From: Moraxella macacae 0408225
GTDB lineage: Bacteria; Pseudomonadota; Gammaproteobacteria; Pseudomonadales; Moraxellaceae
Assembly: GCF_000320365.1 (NCBI RefSeq)
Contig: NZ_ANIN01000002.1
Coordinates: forward strand, 186,001 to 250,000
Length of the DNA stretch: 64,000 nucleotides
Reading direction: 5' to 3'
Shown: in pieces, positions 17,602 through 27,216 of the stretch
Layout of the letters: each line of letters begins with the position of its first letter
Numbering within the stretch: position 1 is the stretch's first letter
Notes under the pieces: model-generated
The model's database searches: none
What the model was told of the DNA's origin: nothing
The model's input: the letters and a program-made list of their open reading frames with translations, nothing else
Translations under genes and position numbers: made by a program

Positions 17602-18054
17602 ATGCGTTTTCGTAAACCGACTGTTGAACCTGTTGATATTAACTTAACACCGATGATTGATTGTTTATTATTTCTTATCGTGTTTTTGTTGTTGTCCACC
17701 ACGTTTAATCATTTTAGCAAGCTGAACATTGTATTGCCACAAGCTGAGGGCGTGCCTATTACCGAAAAGGATCAGCGTATCGAAGTGGCTGTACAAAAAG
17801 ACGGCAGCTATCTGATTAACGGCATAGCACTGGCAGGAACGGGCGAGGCGGAAATTACCTCTATGATACGTCAAGAAACCGGTGATAATCGCAAACTTTT
17901 GTTTGTTATTTCCGCTGATGCCAATACAACGCACCAATCCGTGGTAAAAATCATGGACATTGCAGGTAAAATGGGGTTTTTAAATTTAAACATCAGTACT
18001 GTTGTTCCTGCAGGACAAACGATAAACAAAGTAAACGATAAACAAAGCAATTGA
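17602..18054 (+). CDS. exbD: ExbD/TolR-family biopolymer transport protein
   Basis: A 150-residue protein with a cytoplasmic RKPTVEPVDINLTPMIDCLLFLIVFLLLS-type N-terminus: one membrane helix containing the conserved Asp (in TPMIDCLLF) that carries protons, then a periplasmic domain. It partners with the ExbB-like protein immediately upstream. The last codons run into the tandem repeat at 18018-18098. Confidence 0.9.
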   Translation: MRFRKPTVEPVDINLTPMIDCLLFLIVFLLLSTTFNHFSKLNIVLPQAEGVPITEKDQRIEVAVQKDGSYLINGIALAGTGEAEITSMIRQETGDNRKLLFVISADANTTHQSVVKIMDIAGKMGFLNLNISTVVPAGQTINKVNDKQSN

Positions 18055-18098
18055 TAAACAAAACAGTTGATAAACAAAGCAAGCGATAAACAAAACCA
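18018..18098. repeat. GATAAACAAA-type tandem repeat over the exbD stop codon
   Basis: Successive copies of (AG/TT)CGATAAACAAA(G/A)CA with variations begin within the last codons of exbD and continue beyond the stop at 18052-18054. The remaining gap to msbA repeats TTTTTTAATTTATT twice. Confidence 0.8.
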
Positions 18099-18203
18099 AT
18101 CCAAAAACAGTTTTTTTAGAACAATCACCTATTGACAATTCTTATTCATTATTTTTTAATTTATTTGTTTTTTAATTTATTGATTATTAAATCTACCTAA
18201 TTC

Positions 18204-19958
18204 ATGCCAAATTTATCTCAAAAATCCGCCAAAAAATCACAAAAATGGCAAACTTATCGACGTTTGTTGGGTTATATTACGCCCTATTGGATAGCGATTG
18301 TACTGATGATCATGGGTTTTTTGATAAATGCAGGCACAGAAATGGCAACCGCTAAACTTATAGGGGTTATCACCGATGCATTGGCAGAAAACGACCAAGC
18401 CCATAAGAATCTGTTACCTTTTTTGGTGATTTTGTTGTTTGTGTTTCGAGGGATAGGGGTGTTTTTGGGCAACTATTTTAGTGCCATTATTTCTCGCAAT
18501 ATGGTGTATCGGTTGCGTTTGGAGGTGTTTCATAAACTGTTAAATTTACCGAGTGAATTTTATCTTAATCATTCACCAGGGCAAGTGTCCGCCAAGCTAA
18601 TTTTTGATGTGGAGCAAGTAACAGCGGCAGGGACAGATACCATTAAAGTGTTGTTGCGCGAGGGGCTAATTGTCATTGGGTTGTTTGGTTATTTGTTGTA
18701 TTTAAATTGGAAATTAACTGCGATTATTTTTTTGGTTTTGCCTCCAATTGCTTGGTTAATCCGCATTGCAAGCAGGCGGTTTCGTAAACTCTCCAAAGAC
18801 ATTCAAGACAGCATGGGCGAGGTTAGTCATATTGCCAATGAAGTGATTGGCGGTTATCAAGTGGTGAAAAATTACGGCGGCCAAAGAAGCGAGATGGTGC
18901 GTTTTACGCAAGCATCTAAAAACAATTTGTTAAAAGGTTTAAAAATCGTGGTGGTGAATAGCATTAACACGCCGATGATTCAATTATTTATGGCTATGGC
19001 TATGGCATTGGTGATTTGGATTGCATTTCGTCCCAATGTGATGCAGGGTGTGTCAGCAGGAGGGTTTATTGCTTATTTGGTGGCGGTAGGGCTATTAAAC
19101 CGCCCAGTCAAGGCGTTAACCGAGGTCAATCAAGGCTTACAGCGTGGGCTTGCAGCCGCTGAGTCGATTTTTCAGTTGTTAGATGCCAATAACGAAAAAG
19201 ACACAGGCTGTATTGAGCAAACATTGACAGGTGATATTCACTTTCGTGATGTGTCAGTGGTTTATCCTGATGGTAAAAAAGTGATTGACAAACTTAATTT
19301 GCATATCCAAGCAGGCGAAACGGTAGCTTTGGTGGGGCGTTCAGGAGCGGGAAAAACCACATTGGCAAATGCACTCATGCGAGCGGTAGATCTAAGTGCA
19401 GGCGAGATTTATCTAGATGGCATACCAATTGATGAATTAAAATTGACGAGTTTGCGTTCTCAAATTGCCAGTGTCAGTCAGCAAGTGGTATTGTTTCAAG
19501 CCACCATTGCTCAAAATATTGCCTATGGAGAATTGGAGAATAAATCACGCGAGCAGATTGTGCATGCAGCAAAATCAGCGTATGCACATGAATTTATTGA
19601 AAAATTACCCAAAGGTTATGACACGCATATCGGTTCAGATGGGTTGCAGTTATCAGGAGGGCAGCGTCAAAGGTTGTCTATTGCTAGGGCGTTGCTAAAA
19701 AACGCTCCGATTTTGATTTTAGATGAAGCAACCAGTGCACTGGATAACGAGTCGGAATTTTTTATCCAAAAAGCCCTTGAAGCGGTGATGCACGGACGCA
19801 CAACCATTGTCATTGCTCATCGTTTAACCACCATTCAAAATGCCGATAAAATCGTGGTGATGGACAACGGAACAATCGTGGAAGTTGGCAATCATGCAAG
19901 TTTGATGGCAAAAAATAACCATTATGCCAAATTGTATGAGCGCCAATTTAATGCATAA
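18204..19958 (+). CDS. msbA: Lipid A export ABC transporter MsbA
   Basis: A 584-residue half-transporter (582 in E. coli) with an N-terminal six-helix membrane domain and a C-terminal ATPase domain. Visible are Walker A GRSGAGKTT (about residue 378), LSGGQRQRLSIARALL signature, Walker B ILILDEATSALD and the AHRLTTI H-loop. It flips core-lipid A from inner to outer leaflet of the inner membrane. Position after exbB-exbD supports the assignment; other ABC exporters of this class look similar. Confidence 0.9.
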   Translation: MPNLSQKSAKKSQKWQTYRRLLGYITPYWIAIVLMIMGFLINAGTEMATAKLIGVITDALAENDQAHKNLLPFLVILLFVFRGIGVFLGNYFSAIISRNMVYRLRLEVFHKLLNLPSEFYLNHSPGQVSAKLIFDVEQVTAAGTDTIKVLLREGLIVIGLFGYLLYLNWKLTAIIFLVLPPIAWLIRIASRRFRKLSKDIQDSMGEVSHIANEVIGGYQVVKNYGGQRSEMVRFTQASKNNLLKGLKIVVVNSINTPMIQLFMAMAMALVIWIAFRPNVMQGVSAGGFIAYLVAVGLLNRPVKALTEVNQGLQRGLAAAESIFQLLDANNEKDTGCIEQTLTGDIHFRDVSVVYPDGKKVIDKLNLHIQAGETVALVGRSGAGKTTLANALMRAVDLSAGEIYLDGIPIDELKLTSLRSQIASVSQQVVLFQATIAQNIAYGELENKSREQIVHAAKSAYAHEFIEKLPKGYDTHIGSDGLQLSGGQRQRLSIARALLKNAPILILDEATSALDNESEFFIQKALEAVMHGRTTIVIAHRLTTIQNADKIVVMDNGTIVEVGNHASLMAKNNHYAKLYERQFNA

Positions 19959-19972
19959 TTTAGCAAAATTGC

Positions 19973-20026
19973 TGTTTTGATTGCTGTTTTGGCATAAAAG
20001 TTGCTCCAAAGAAGTTGCTCCAAAGT
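19973..20026. repeat. Two short tandem duplications after msbA
   Basis: TTGCTGTTTTG occurs twice from about 19968, followed by AAGTTGCTCCAAAG twice (about 19999-20024). They fill the gap between msbA and the sulfate-binding protein gene. Confidence 0.8.
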
Positions 20027-20133
20027 TGTTATGCCAAAATTGCATATTGATAAGCAAATAAATAAAGTGTTTTTGCATAAGCGGTTAATTATAATAACTT
20101 CAATGTTAGACATACCAATTGGAGTTTATACCG

Positions 20134-21204
20134 ATGATCGCAATAAAAAATCACGCTAAACTTACTGTTTTTGCTCTGTTGGCAGGCTTGTTGACAAGTA
20201 TGGTAGGTTGTGCAAAAGCCCCCACTCAACACCAAAACAGCACACAAGAAAGCACACAAGACAATGCAAATCACAAACTTTTAAATGTGTCTTATGATGT
20301 GGCAAGGGATTTTTATAAAGATTTTAATCCGTTGTTTGTCAAAGCCTACGCGGCGAATAACCAAGGCAAATCCATTGAAATTCAGCAGTCGCACGGCGGT
20401 TCTAGCAAACAAGCCTTAGCGGTTGCCAATGGTTTACAGGCAGATGTGGTTACGATGAATCAAGGATCGGATGTGGAGTTGTTGGTTAACAAAGGATTGG
20501 TGGCGGCCAATTGGCGGTCGCAATTTCCCAATGATGCCGTGCCCTACACCAGTACGGTGGTGTTTTTGGTGCGTAAAGACAACCCAAAAGGCATTAAAGA
20601 TTGGTCAGATCTTAGCAAAGACGGCGTACAAATTGTGCTTGCCAATCCAAAAACCACAGGCAATGGGCGGTATGCTTTTTTGGGAGCGTATGGTTATGGT
20701 TTACATACTTTTAACAAAGATGAAACAAAAACGAAAGAATTTGTCAAAGCCTTGTTAAAAAACGTTTCTGTCTATGAAAACGGTGGGCGATCAGCAACCA
20801 CGACGTTTTTACAGCGCCAAATTGGTGATGTGTTGGTAACGTTTGAAAATGAAGCGAACTTGGCGGTTCAAAACTTCGGTCAAGGACAGGTAAAAATCAT
20901 CTATCCAAGTTACACTGTTTCTGCTGGCAACCCCGTGGCGATTGTCAATGCTGTTACCGACAAAAAAGGCACAACCGCCAAAGCCAAACAATATTTGGAT
21001 TATTTGTGGAGCGATTCTGCTCAGCAACTGGCCGCGGATTTGTATTTACGCCCAAGCAATCAAGAGGTGCTTGCGAAAAATAGCACCAAATTGCCAAAAC
21101 TTGACACTTTTAATCCGCGCGATGTGTTTGGTGATTGGAAAACCATTATGAAAGTGTATTTTCAAGACGGCGGTGTGTTTGATGAACTTGCAACACCAAA
21201 TTAA
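20134..21204 (+). CDS. sbp: Sulfate/thiosulfate-binding lipoprotein of an ABC transporter
   Basis: A 356-residue periplasmic solute-binding protein. The ATG at 20134 is preferred, with GGAG nine bases upstream. The signal peptide ends in MVGC, a lipobox, so this copy is a lipoprotein whereas E. coli Sbp is soluble. Family motifs include LNVSYDVARDFYKDFN, QQSHGGSSKQA, VVTMNQGSDVELL, VLANPKTTGNGRYAFLGAYGYG and NEANLAVQNFGQ. It captures sulfate for cysteine synthesis. The permease and ATPase genes are not adjacent, so the transporter is split across the genome. Confidence 0.88.
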   Translation: MIAIKNHAKLTVFALLAGLLTSMVGCAKAPTQHQNSTQESTQDNANHKLLNVSYDVARDFYKDFNPLFVKAYAANNQGKSIEIQQSHGGSSKQALAVANGLQADVVTMNQGSDVELLVNKGLVAANWRSQFPNDAVPYTSTVVFLVRKDNPKGIKDWSDLSKDGVQIVLANPKTTGNGRYAFLGAYGYGLHTFNKDETKTKEFVKALLKNVSVYENGGRSATTTFLQRQIGDVLVTFENEANLAVQNFGQGQVKIIYPSYTVSAGNPVAIVNAVTDKKGTTAKAKQYLDYLWSDSAQQLAADLYLRPSNQEVLAKNSTKLPKLDTFNPRDVFGDWKTIMKVYFQDGGVFDELATPN

Positions 21205-21255
21205 GCCAAAATAATTTAGCACAAAATAACTGGGTATAAAACATGCTTGATTTAT

Positions 21256-21582
21256 TTAAAAAACCGTTTTTACCGTTTCTGCTTTGTCTAACATGGCATA
21301 AAGCTTATTAATTTGCTCGGCTTTTGTGGCGTATAAATTGGCACGCACCGAGTGAAAACGTCCTGTTTTTGAGGTGTTTAGTGTCAAGGTTGCCAAATCA
21401 AAATCAGGAAATAACGTCGCCAAAATCAATTTGACTTCGTTTAACAGCGTGTCTTTATGCCCTTCGTGGCCGATAATGCTGATGGGGTAATTCATTGGAA
21501 AATGCCACAATTCTGGATGCTGAATGTCGGTGCGTTTGCCAATGATGTTGTTGCCAAAATCTGATGGTGTGGTTTTGGTCAT
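21256..21582 (-). CDS. DUF493 (YbeD-like) protein
   Basis: A 108-residue protein matching the YbeD/DUF493 pattern: WHFPMNYPISIIGHEG, the TGRFHSVRANLYAT core and a final LYAMLDKAETVKTVF. It is a small alpha-beta cytoplasmic protein. Its E. coli homologue lies next to lipB, which is not the case here. The function is unknown. It is convergent with sbp. Confidence 0.8.
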   Translation of the reverse strand: MTKTTPSDFGNNIIGKRTDIQHPELWHFPMNYPISIIGHEGHKDTLLNEVKLILATLFPDFDLATLTLNTSKTGRFHSVRANLYATKAEQINKLYAMLDKAETVKTVF

Positions 21583-21597
21583 GATTATTCCTTGTGT

Positions 21598-21672
21598 TTA
21601 ATATCAATGCGTTTAGTATCAATGCGTTTAGTATCAATGTGCTTAATATCAATTTTATTTAACATCAATCTT
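21598..21672. repeat. 15-16 bp tandem repeat between the DUF493 gene and fxsA
   Basis: Five consecutive units related to AGTATCAATGCGTTT: two near-identical, then progressively diverged copies (AGTATCAATGTGCTT, AATATCAATTTTATTT, AACATCAATCTTATT). It lies directly upstream of the DUF493 gene, where its promoter would be expected. Confidence 0.9.
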
Positions 21673-21680
21673 ATTGAACG

Positions 21681-22265
21681 TTAATCGTCATTTGCAGATC
21701 GGGTTTTTTTAACCTCTTTTATGGTTTTGGCTGTGCCGTTAACGGTTGTACCACCGCCAAAACCGCCACCAAAACCTCCGCCAAATGGATTGTTTGCACC
21801 AAACGGATTTTGCCCGCCCATACCACCCATTTTTGATGGATCAAATCCGCCCATACCGCCCAGTTTACCAGCCATCATTTGCATAAGTTTTTCAGGGTTT
21901 TTAGTCGCGTAGTCTTTGGCGTAATTTTTCGCTTTGTTTTGTAAGGCAGGCAACATCACAAGCAGTGCAAAAAGATCGCTTAAAATTCCGGGTAATGTCA
22001 ACAATAGCCCTGCAAACATGAGTGCAACTGCTTTAACAACGGTATTTTCTTGTGGGCGTAATGCAGGATTGAACATAGCAGCTTGGGCTTGTCCTGCCAA
22101 AGGTTTTAAAATGCTTGCCCCTTTTTTTATCAAACCAACACCCATCACCCCTGCCAAAATAAACCAACCAAACACCCACCACCCACTGACAAATTGAGCG
22201 ATCAAATACCATAGCAACATTTCAATGATAAACCAAACAATTGCAATGCCAAGAACATTTCCCAT
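21681..22265 (-). CDS. fxsA: FxsA-family inner-membrane protein
   Basis: A 194-residue membrane protein (158 in E. coli). It has the usual short N-terminal helices (IAIVWFIIEMLLWYLIAQFV and VFGWFILAGVMGVGLI), a conserved cytoplasmic loop and another hydrophobic stretch (ALMFAGLLLTLPGILSDLFALLVMLP). The C-terminal 50 residues are Gly/Met/Phe-rich (PFGGGFGGGFGG). In E. coli the protein relieves F-exclusion of phage T7; its native role is unclear. It is divergent from ruvC. Confidence 0.82.
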   Translation of the reverse strand: MGNVLGIAIVWFIIEMLLWYLIAQFVSGWWVFGWFILAGVMGVGLIKKGASILKPLAGQAQAAMFNPALRPQENTVVKAVALMFAGLLLTLPGILSDLFALLVMLPALQNKAKNYAKDYATKNPEKLMQMMAGKLGGMGGFDPSKMGGMGGQNPFGANNPFGGGFGGGFGGGTTVNGTAKTIKEVKKTRSANDD

Positions 22266-22461
22266 AATCGTAAAACCTTTTTTAGTTAAAACCTTTCGTT
22301 AAAATCGTGCAAAAACGCCAAAAAATAATAAACCTACATTGTAAAGGATTTTGGTATATAATGGGGGAGTTTTTTGCAAAAAAAACGCCAATTTGACAAT
22401 TTTTTTTGCAAATTTTTTAACGATTTTATTTTTTAACAATTTTAAAAAAAACGGTTGTGTT

Positions 22462-23067
22462 ATGACGATTTTTATTGGCATTGATCCGGGTTCGCGTATG
22501 ACAGGTTACGGCATTATTCGTCATGCCCAGGATAAACTTGAGTTTTTGGACGCAGGGGTGATACACACGCAGTTAAATTATGATACCGAAACCATGCCAG
22601 AGCGGCTCAAGCGTATTTTTCAGGGTATAACTAGGATTATAGAATACTATCAAAAATATACCAATGAGACGATGACGACGGCGATTGAACAGGTATTTAT
22701 GGCAAACAATCCCGATTCTGCGTTAAAATTAGGCCAGGCACGTGGGGCGGCAATTACCGCGTTGGTTGCCAAAGATTTAGAAGTGGCAGAATACACCGCA
22801 CGTCAGATCAAGCAAGCGGTATGTGGTTACGGAGCGGCGGATAAAGAGCAGGTACAGGCAATGGTCATGCGTTTGTTAAATCTATCGGTATGCCCTCAAG
22901 CGGACGCAGCCGATGGTTTGGCATGTGCAATTTGTCATGCTTATCATCACCATAGCTTAAATAAAATATTAAATAATGTTAATAAAACCAACAACACCAC
23001 GTTATCACGCACGAAGAAAAAAGGGCGATGGCGTCTTAGCGAAGCGGATATTGTAGCAAAAATATGA
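22462..23067 (+). CDS. ruvC: Crossover junction endodeoxyribonuclease RuvC
   Basis: A 201-residue Holliday-junction resolvase (173 in E. coli). The start at ATG 22462 gives the canonical [19 protein letters not shown] with the first catalytic Asp. Further catalytic acids lie in [22 protein letters not shown] and near [18 protein letters not shown]. The open frame extends upstream but without family resemblance. The extra length is a basic C-terminal tail ([18 protein letters not shown]). No ruvA or ruvB is adjacent. Confidence 0.93.
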   Translation: MTIFIGIDPGSRMTGYGIIRHAQDKLEFLDAGVIHTQLNYDTETMPERLKRIFQGITRIIEYYQKYTNETMTTAIEQVFMANNPDSALKLGQARGAAITALVAKDLEVAEYTARQIKQAVCGYGAADKEQVQAMVMRLLNLSVCPQADAADGLACAICHAYHHHSLNKILNNVNKTNNTTLSRTKKKGRWRLSEADIVAKI

Positions 23068-23229
23068 GGGTATGTGCGTGCATAGCGGTTGCAAAAATTA
23101 ACAGATTTTAACGCAACCTTGGCAAAAATTTTGTTATACTGACTTTATGCAAACATGATACAAACATGTATGTTTGTTTTTTTAAAATTAAATGAATGAG
23201 TTTTAAAATTAAATGAAGTGAGAAAACAT

Positions 23230-23748
23230 ATGGGAATTTTTAGTTTTGCTAAAGACATTGGTGATAAAATCTTTAATCGTGATAAAAAACCACAAGCAGA
23301 TACAACCCAAACGCCAACCCAAACCGCAACACCTGTGCAAGCACCCACCGAAACAACACAAGAGCCATCAGCTCAAGAAATCGCAAACTTATTGTTGGCA
23401 CGTATCCAAGCCAATGCCACCATTGACGGCTTAAGTGTGCATTACAACAGTGCTACTGATACCGTGAATGTATCAGGCACAGCGAGCAATCAAGCCGAGC
23501 GTGAAAAAGCAATTTTGGCCGCAGGCAATGTGCAGTATGTTGCTACCGTTGTTGACAACATTAGCGTGATAGCCGCAGAGCCTGAATCACGTATGTACAC
23601 GGTAAAATCAGGCGATACATTGTCAAAAATTGCCAAAGAAATGTATGGCAATGCCAATGAATATCATAAAATTTTTGCAGCCAATCAGCCCTTGTTAAGC
23701 CACCCTGATAAAATTTATGTGGGTCAAGTGTTGCGTATTCCTGCGTAG
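23230..23748 (+). CDS. kbp: BON-LysM protein, Kbp (YgaU)-like
   Basis: A 172-residue protein with no signal peptide. It opens MGIFSFAKDIGDKIF as E. coli Kbp does, then a Thr/Gln/Pro-rich linker (about 25-50), a BON domain (about 55-115) and a LysM domain (MYTVKSGDTLSKIAKEMYGNANEYHKIF to GQVLRIPA). E. coli Kbp binds potassium and changes shape with its level. The linker is longer than in E. coli (149 residues). ATG 23230 is chosen over the in-frame GTG at 23218 by alignment with that start. Confidence 0.88.
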   Translation: MGIFSFAKDIGDKIFNRDKKPQADTTQTPTQTATPVQAPTETTQEPSAQEIANLLLARIQANATIDGLSVHYNSATDTVNVSGTASNQAEREKAILAAGNVQYVATVVDNISVIAAEPESRMYTVKSGDTLSKIAKEMYGNANEYHKIFAANQPLLSHPDKIYVGQVLRIPA

Positions 23749-23820
23749 TTTATTAACAAGTAGTTTATTAATATTAACAAGTGGTTTATTAACAATCTGA
23801 TTAAAGCAGTTTATTAAAAA
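23749..23820. repeat. TTTATTAACAAGTAG-type tandem repeat after kbp
   Basis: Four loose copies of (AG)TAGTTTATTAA with TTAACAAGT spacers separate the kbp stop codon from its terminator. Confidence 0.75.
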
Positions 23821-23835
23821 AGTCTGCACAAAGGT

Positions 23836-23869
23836 AAAAAACGCATCAAGTCAAATTGGTGCGTTTTTT
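23836..23869 (+). terminator. Intrinsic terminator of kbp
   Basis: AAAAAACGCATCA (23836-23848) pairs with TGGTGCGTTTTTT (23857-23869) over 13 bp with one G-U, ending in a six-T run. Confidence 0.85.
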
Positions 23870-23981
23870 GTGGTTTTGCATCAATCAACTATTAAGTATT
23901 AATTAACTAATTATTAAGTAAATAAGCATTAAGTAACTATAAAGAAGTACGAAAGAAGAAGCACGAAAAGGCGGTAAAATT

Positions 23982-24488
23982 ATGGCAACTTGGATCATCA
24001 TTGGTACGATTTTATTTATCATAGGCGGTATTATGGGTTTAAAACCATCGGCCAAAGAAACCCATCTTGATAACCTACGCATGGCTGCACGTAAAATTGG
24101 TCTTATGCCAAAACTTGTGGCTTGTCCTGCATGGCTTACAGGCAAAACTGGCGAGCGTGGTAAAGGTATGATAGCTCAATACGGCTTGATTTTAGATGGG
24201 GGTAAATTGCCACCTTGTGATTTTCAGGTGATTGATGGTGAATGGCGTCCGATGGTTGATAATTTTGCACCCAATTTTGCCCTTGATAAACAGACAGTGG
24301 ATTTTGGTAACAATATCACTCCAACGGTGCAAGGTTTGAGTTGTAAGGCGAATTTTATTTGTTTGTATTGGCATGAAAATGGCCGTATGGGTAACCCACT
24401 AGCCCTTGAAAATAGCGAAAAAGACCTAATTTTTTTAAAAAATCAATTGCAAACTTTAGCCAATTTAGTGCAAAATAGCCAATTTTAA
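23982..24488 (+). CDS. Uncharacterised membrane-anchored protein
   Basis: A 168-residue protein with one N-terminal hydrophobic segment (WIIIGTILFIIGGIMGL) that is more likely an anchor than a cleaved signal, followed by SAKETHLDNLRMAARKIGLMPKLV and a mixed globular part with several Cys. I do not recognise the family. AAAAGGCGG precedes the ATG well. It lies between the kbp terminator and topA, 28 bp upstream of topA, so it may be cotranscribed with it. Confidence 0.7.
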   Translation: MATWIIIGTILFIIGGIMGLKPSAKETHLDNLRMAARKIGLMPKLVACPAWLTGKTGERGKGMIAQYGLILDGGKLPPCDFQVIDGEWRPMVDNFAPNFALDKQTVDFGNNITPTVQGLSCKANFICLYWHENGRMGNPLALENSEKDLIFLKNQLQTLANLVQNSQF

Positions 24489-24516
24489 CCCCATTGTTAA
24501 CCTTTTTGAGTAGCTC

Positions 24517-27216
24517 ATGGCAAAAACTGCAACCAAACCCACCAAAAAATCAACCGCCAAAACCACTGCAACATCCGCCAAAAAAGCGCCTGCTGCCAAA
24601 AAACCCACCAAAAAAGCGCTCGTCATCGTAGAATCGCCCGCCAAAGCCAAAACCATCAACAAATATTTGGGCGCAGGCTACATTGTGCGCTCAAGCGTGG
24701 GGCATGTGCGCGATTTGCCCGTGGGTGCAAGCAAAAAAGCCGCTGCCTCTGATGCCGAGACCAAAGCCAAAGCCAAAACCACCAAACTCACCGCCGCCCA
24801 AAAAGCCGCCGACAAAGCCGAAAAAGCCCAATTGGCATTGGTGCGCCGCATGGGCGTTGACCCAGAACACGATTGGCAAGCGGTGTATGAAATTTTACCC
24901 AATAAAACCAAGGTGATTAAAGAGCTAAAAGCCTTAGCCAAAGAAGCCGATACCATTTATCTGGCGACCGATTTGGACAGAGAGGGCGAGGCGATTGCGT
25001 GGCATTTAAAAGAAGTCATCGGCGGCGATGACAGCAAATATCGGCGCGTGGTGTTTAACGAAATCACCAAAAACGCCATCACCGAAGCCTTTAAACAACC
25101 CAGCACGCTCAATATGGACAGAGTAAACGCCCAGCAGGCGCGGCGGTTTCTTGACCGCGTGGTGGGGTTTATGGTGTCGCCGCTGTTATGGGCGAAAGTG
25201 GCGCGCGGCTTATCAGCAGGGCGAGTGCAAAGCGTGGCAACGCGCCTTGTTGTGGAGCGTGAGCATGAAATTCGCGCTTTTATTCCGCAAGAATATTGGC
25301 AAATTCACGCCAATACCCGTTACAAAAATGATACATTAAAACTAGAAGCCACCCATCAAAATGGCAAAGAATTAATACTTAAAAACCAAAATGACACGCA
25401 AAAAGTAGTGGACATTTTGCACGGCAATGACTTTATTGTCAGTGCGCGCGATGAAAAACCAACCAGTTCCAAGCCGTCCGCGCCGTTTATCACTTCAACC
25501 TTGCAACAAGCCGCCAGTACGCGCCTTGGTTTTAACGTCAAAAAAACGATGCTTTTAGCCCAGCGTTTATACGAAGCTGGGCATATCACCTACATGCGTA
25601 CCGACAGCACGTTTTTATCCAAAGACGCGCTAGAAAGTGTGCGCGGTTTTATTGATGGCGAGTTTGGTGCAAAATATTTGCCCAAAACGCCCAACGTTTA
25701 TGGCAACAAACAAAACGCCCAAGAAGCCCACGAAGCCATTCGTCCGTCAAATGTTGCCATTCGTCCAAGTCAATTGCACGATATGGAACGCGATGCCCAA
25801 AGATTGTACGAGCTGATTTGGCGGCAATTTGTGGCGTGTCAAATGACCCCTGCCAATTATTTGGCGGCGACGTTGATTGTCAAAGCGGGCGATGTGGAGC
25901 TAAAAGCGCGCGGCCGCGTGTTGATGTTTGATGGCTATACGCACATAAATCCGCCTGCCAAAAGCGACGATGTGCTTTTGCCTGATGTCAAAGTGGGCGA
26001 TAAATTAAGCGTTGATGAAATTTTACCCAGTCAACATTTTACCAAACCGCCTGCGCGTTATACCGAAGCCAGTCTTGTCAAAGAACTGGAAAAACGTGGC
26101 ATCGGGCGGCCGTCCACTTACGCATCCATTATTTCTACCATTCAAGAACGCGGTTATGTCAAAACCGAAAACAAACGCCTGTTTGCCGAAAAAATGGGCG
26201 ACATTGTAACCGACCGCCTAACCCACAGTTTTCCCGATTTGATGGATTACACGTTTACCGCCCATTTAGAAGATAAATTGGACGATGTGGCGGCAGGGCA
26301 AATTTATTGGAAGCAGGTGTTGGATAATTTTTACGGCGATTTTAAGGCAAAACTAGAAACCGCCAAAGGCAAAGACGGCATGAAGCCCAATGACCCAACC
26401 GATGTGCCAGATGTGCATTGCGATTTGTGCAGCCGTCCCATGCAATTGCGCACAGGCGGAACAGGCGTGTTTTTAGGCTGTACGGGCTACAATTTACCGC
26501 CCAAAGAGCGTTGCAAAGGCACAAAAAATTTAATGCCCGTAGAAGCGTTTGCCAATCAAACCGCGGACGATGATAGCGATGAAATTGTTGCTTTGCTTGA
26601 GAAAAAACGCTGCCCCAAATGCCACACCGCGATGGACGGCTACATTGTGGACGGCGGTTTAAAATTGCACGTTTGTGGCAACAATCCCGATTGCGATGGC
26701 TATTTATTGGAGCAAGGCGTGTTTGAAACCGCAAGCAATAACGACGCGCCGAGCATTGATTGCGACAAATGCGACGGACAAATGGTGCTAAAAACGGGGC
26801 GTTTTGGGGCGTATTTTGCTTGCCAAAGTTGTGATAACACGCGTAAAGTGCTTAAAAATGGCGAAGCTGCGCCGCCGCGCATGACGCCGATTGATATGCC
26901 AAATTTGCGCTCGCAAAAATTTGACGACCATTATATTTTGCGCGAAGGGGCGGCAGGCTTGTTTTTGGCGGCGAGTAAATTTCCCAAAGTGCGCGAAACG
27001 CGGCCGCCTAAAATCAGCGAATTGCAAGCGATAAAAACGCAATTGGAAGATAAATTTCACTATTTGCTCAAAGCGCCAGTGGTTGATGACGATGGCAATC
27101 CGACGATTGTGCGTTGGTCGCGCAAATTGGGCGAGCAATATGTTGGCTCGGAAAAAGACGGCAAGGCGACGAAATTTGCGCTGTTTTGGCGTAAAGGGGC
27201 GTGGGTGAGTGAGTAA
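24517..27216 (+). CDS. topA: DNA topoisomerase I
   Basis: A type IA topoisomerase of 899 residues (865 in E. coli) that relaxes negative supercoils. A 30-residue Lys/Ala/Thr-rich N-terminal tail precedes [21 protein letters not shown]. Then come the TOPRIM acidic motif [38 protein letters not shown] and the active-site tyrosine (about residue 359) in HITYMRTDS. Three C-terminal Cys-rich modules follow (CDLCSRP, CPKCHTA, CDKCDGQ). Base composition differs from neighbours: two sampled lines are 55-57 % GC, with frequent GCG and CCG codons. The last codons overlap the following methylase gene by 8 bp. Confidence 0.96.
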   Translation: MAKTATKPTKKSTAKTTATSAKKAPAAKKPTKKALVIVESPAKAKTINKYLGAGYIVRSSVGHVRDLPVGASKKAAASDAETKAKAKTTKLTAAQKAADKAEKAQLALVRRMGVDPEHDWQAVYEILPNKTKVIKELKALAKEADTIYLATDLDREGEAIAWHLKEVIGGDDSKYRRVVFNEITKNAITEAFKQPSTLNMDRVNAQQARRFLDRVVGFMVSPLLWAKVARGLSAGRVQSVATRLVVEREHEIRAFIPQEYWQIHANTRYKNDTLKLEATHQNGKELILKNQNDTQKVVDILHGNDFIVSARDEKPTSSKPSAPFITSTLQQAASTRLGFNVKKTMLLAQRLYEAGHITYMRTDSTFLSKDALESVRGFIDGEFGAKYLPKTPNVYGNKQNAQEAHEAIRPSNVAIRPSQLHDMERDAQRLYELIWRQFVACQMTPANYLAATLIVKAGDVELKARGRVLMFDGYTHINPPAKSDDVLLPDVKVGDKLSVDEILPSQHFTKPPARYTEASLVKELEKRGIGRPSTYASIISTIQERGYVKTENKRLFAEKMGDIVTDRLTHSFPDLMDYTFTAHLEDKLDDVAAGQIYWKQVLDNFYGDFKAKLETAKGKDGMKPNDPTDVPDVHCDLCSRPMQLRTGGTGVFLGCTGYNLPPKERCKGTKNLMPVEAFANQTADDDSDEIVALLEKKRCPKCHTAMDGYIVDGGLKLHVCGNNPDCDGYLLEQGVFETASNNDAPSIDCDKCDGQMVLKTGRFGAYFACQSCDNTRKVLKNGEAAPPRMTPIDMPNLRSQKFDDHYILREGAAGLFLAASKFPKVRETRPPKISELQAIKTQLEDKFHYLLKAPVVDDDGNPTIVRWSRKLGEQYVGSEKDGKATKFALFWRKGAWVSE

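Noticed and set aside
21598-21672. CRISPR-like array
   Set aside because: The repeats are directly adjacent, with no spacers of regular length and no cas genes; they are simple tandem duplications.
24517-27216. Several long leftward frames within topA
   Set aside because: They arise from the high GC content and codon pattern of topA; none has family features or a start signal.
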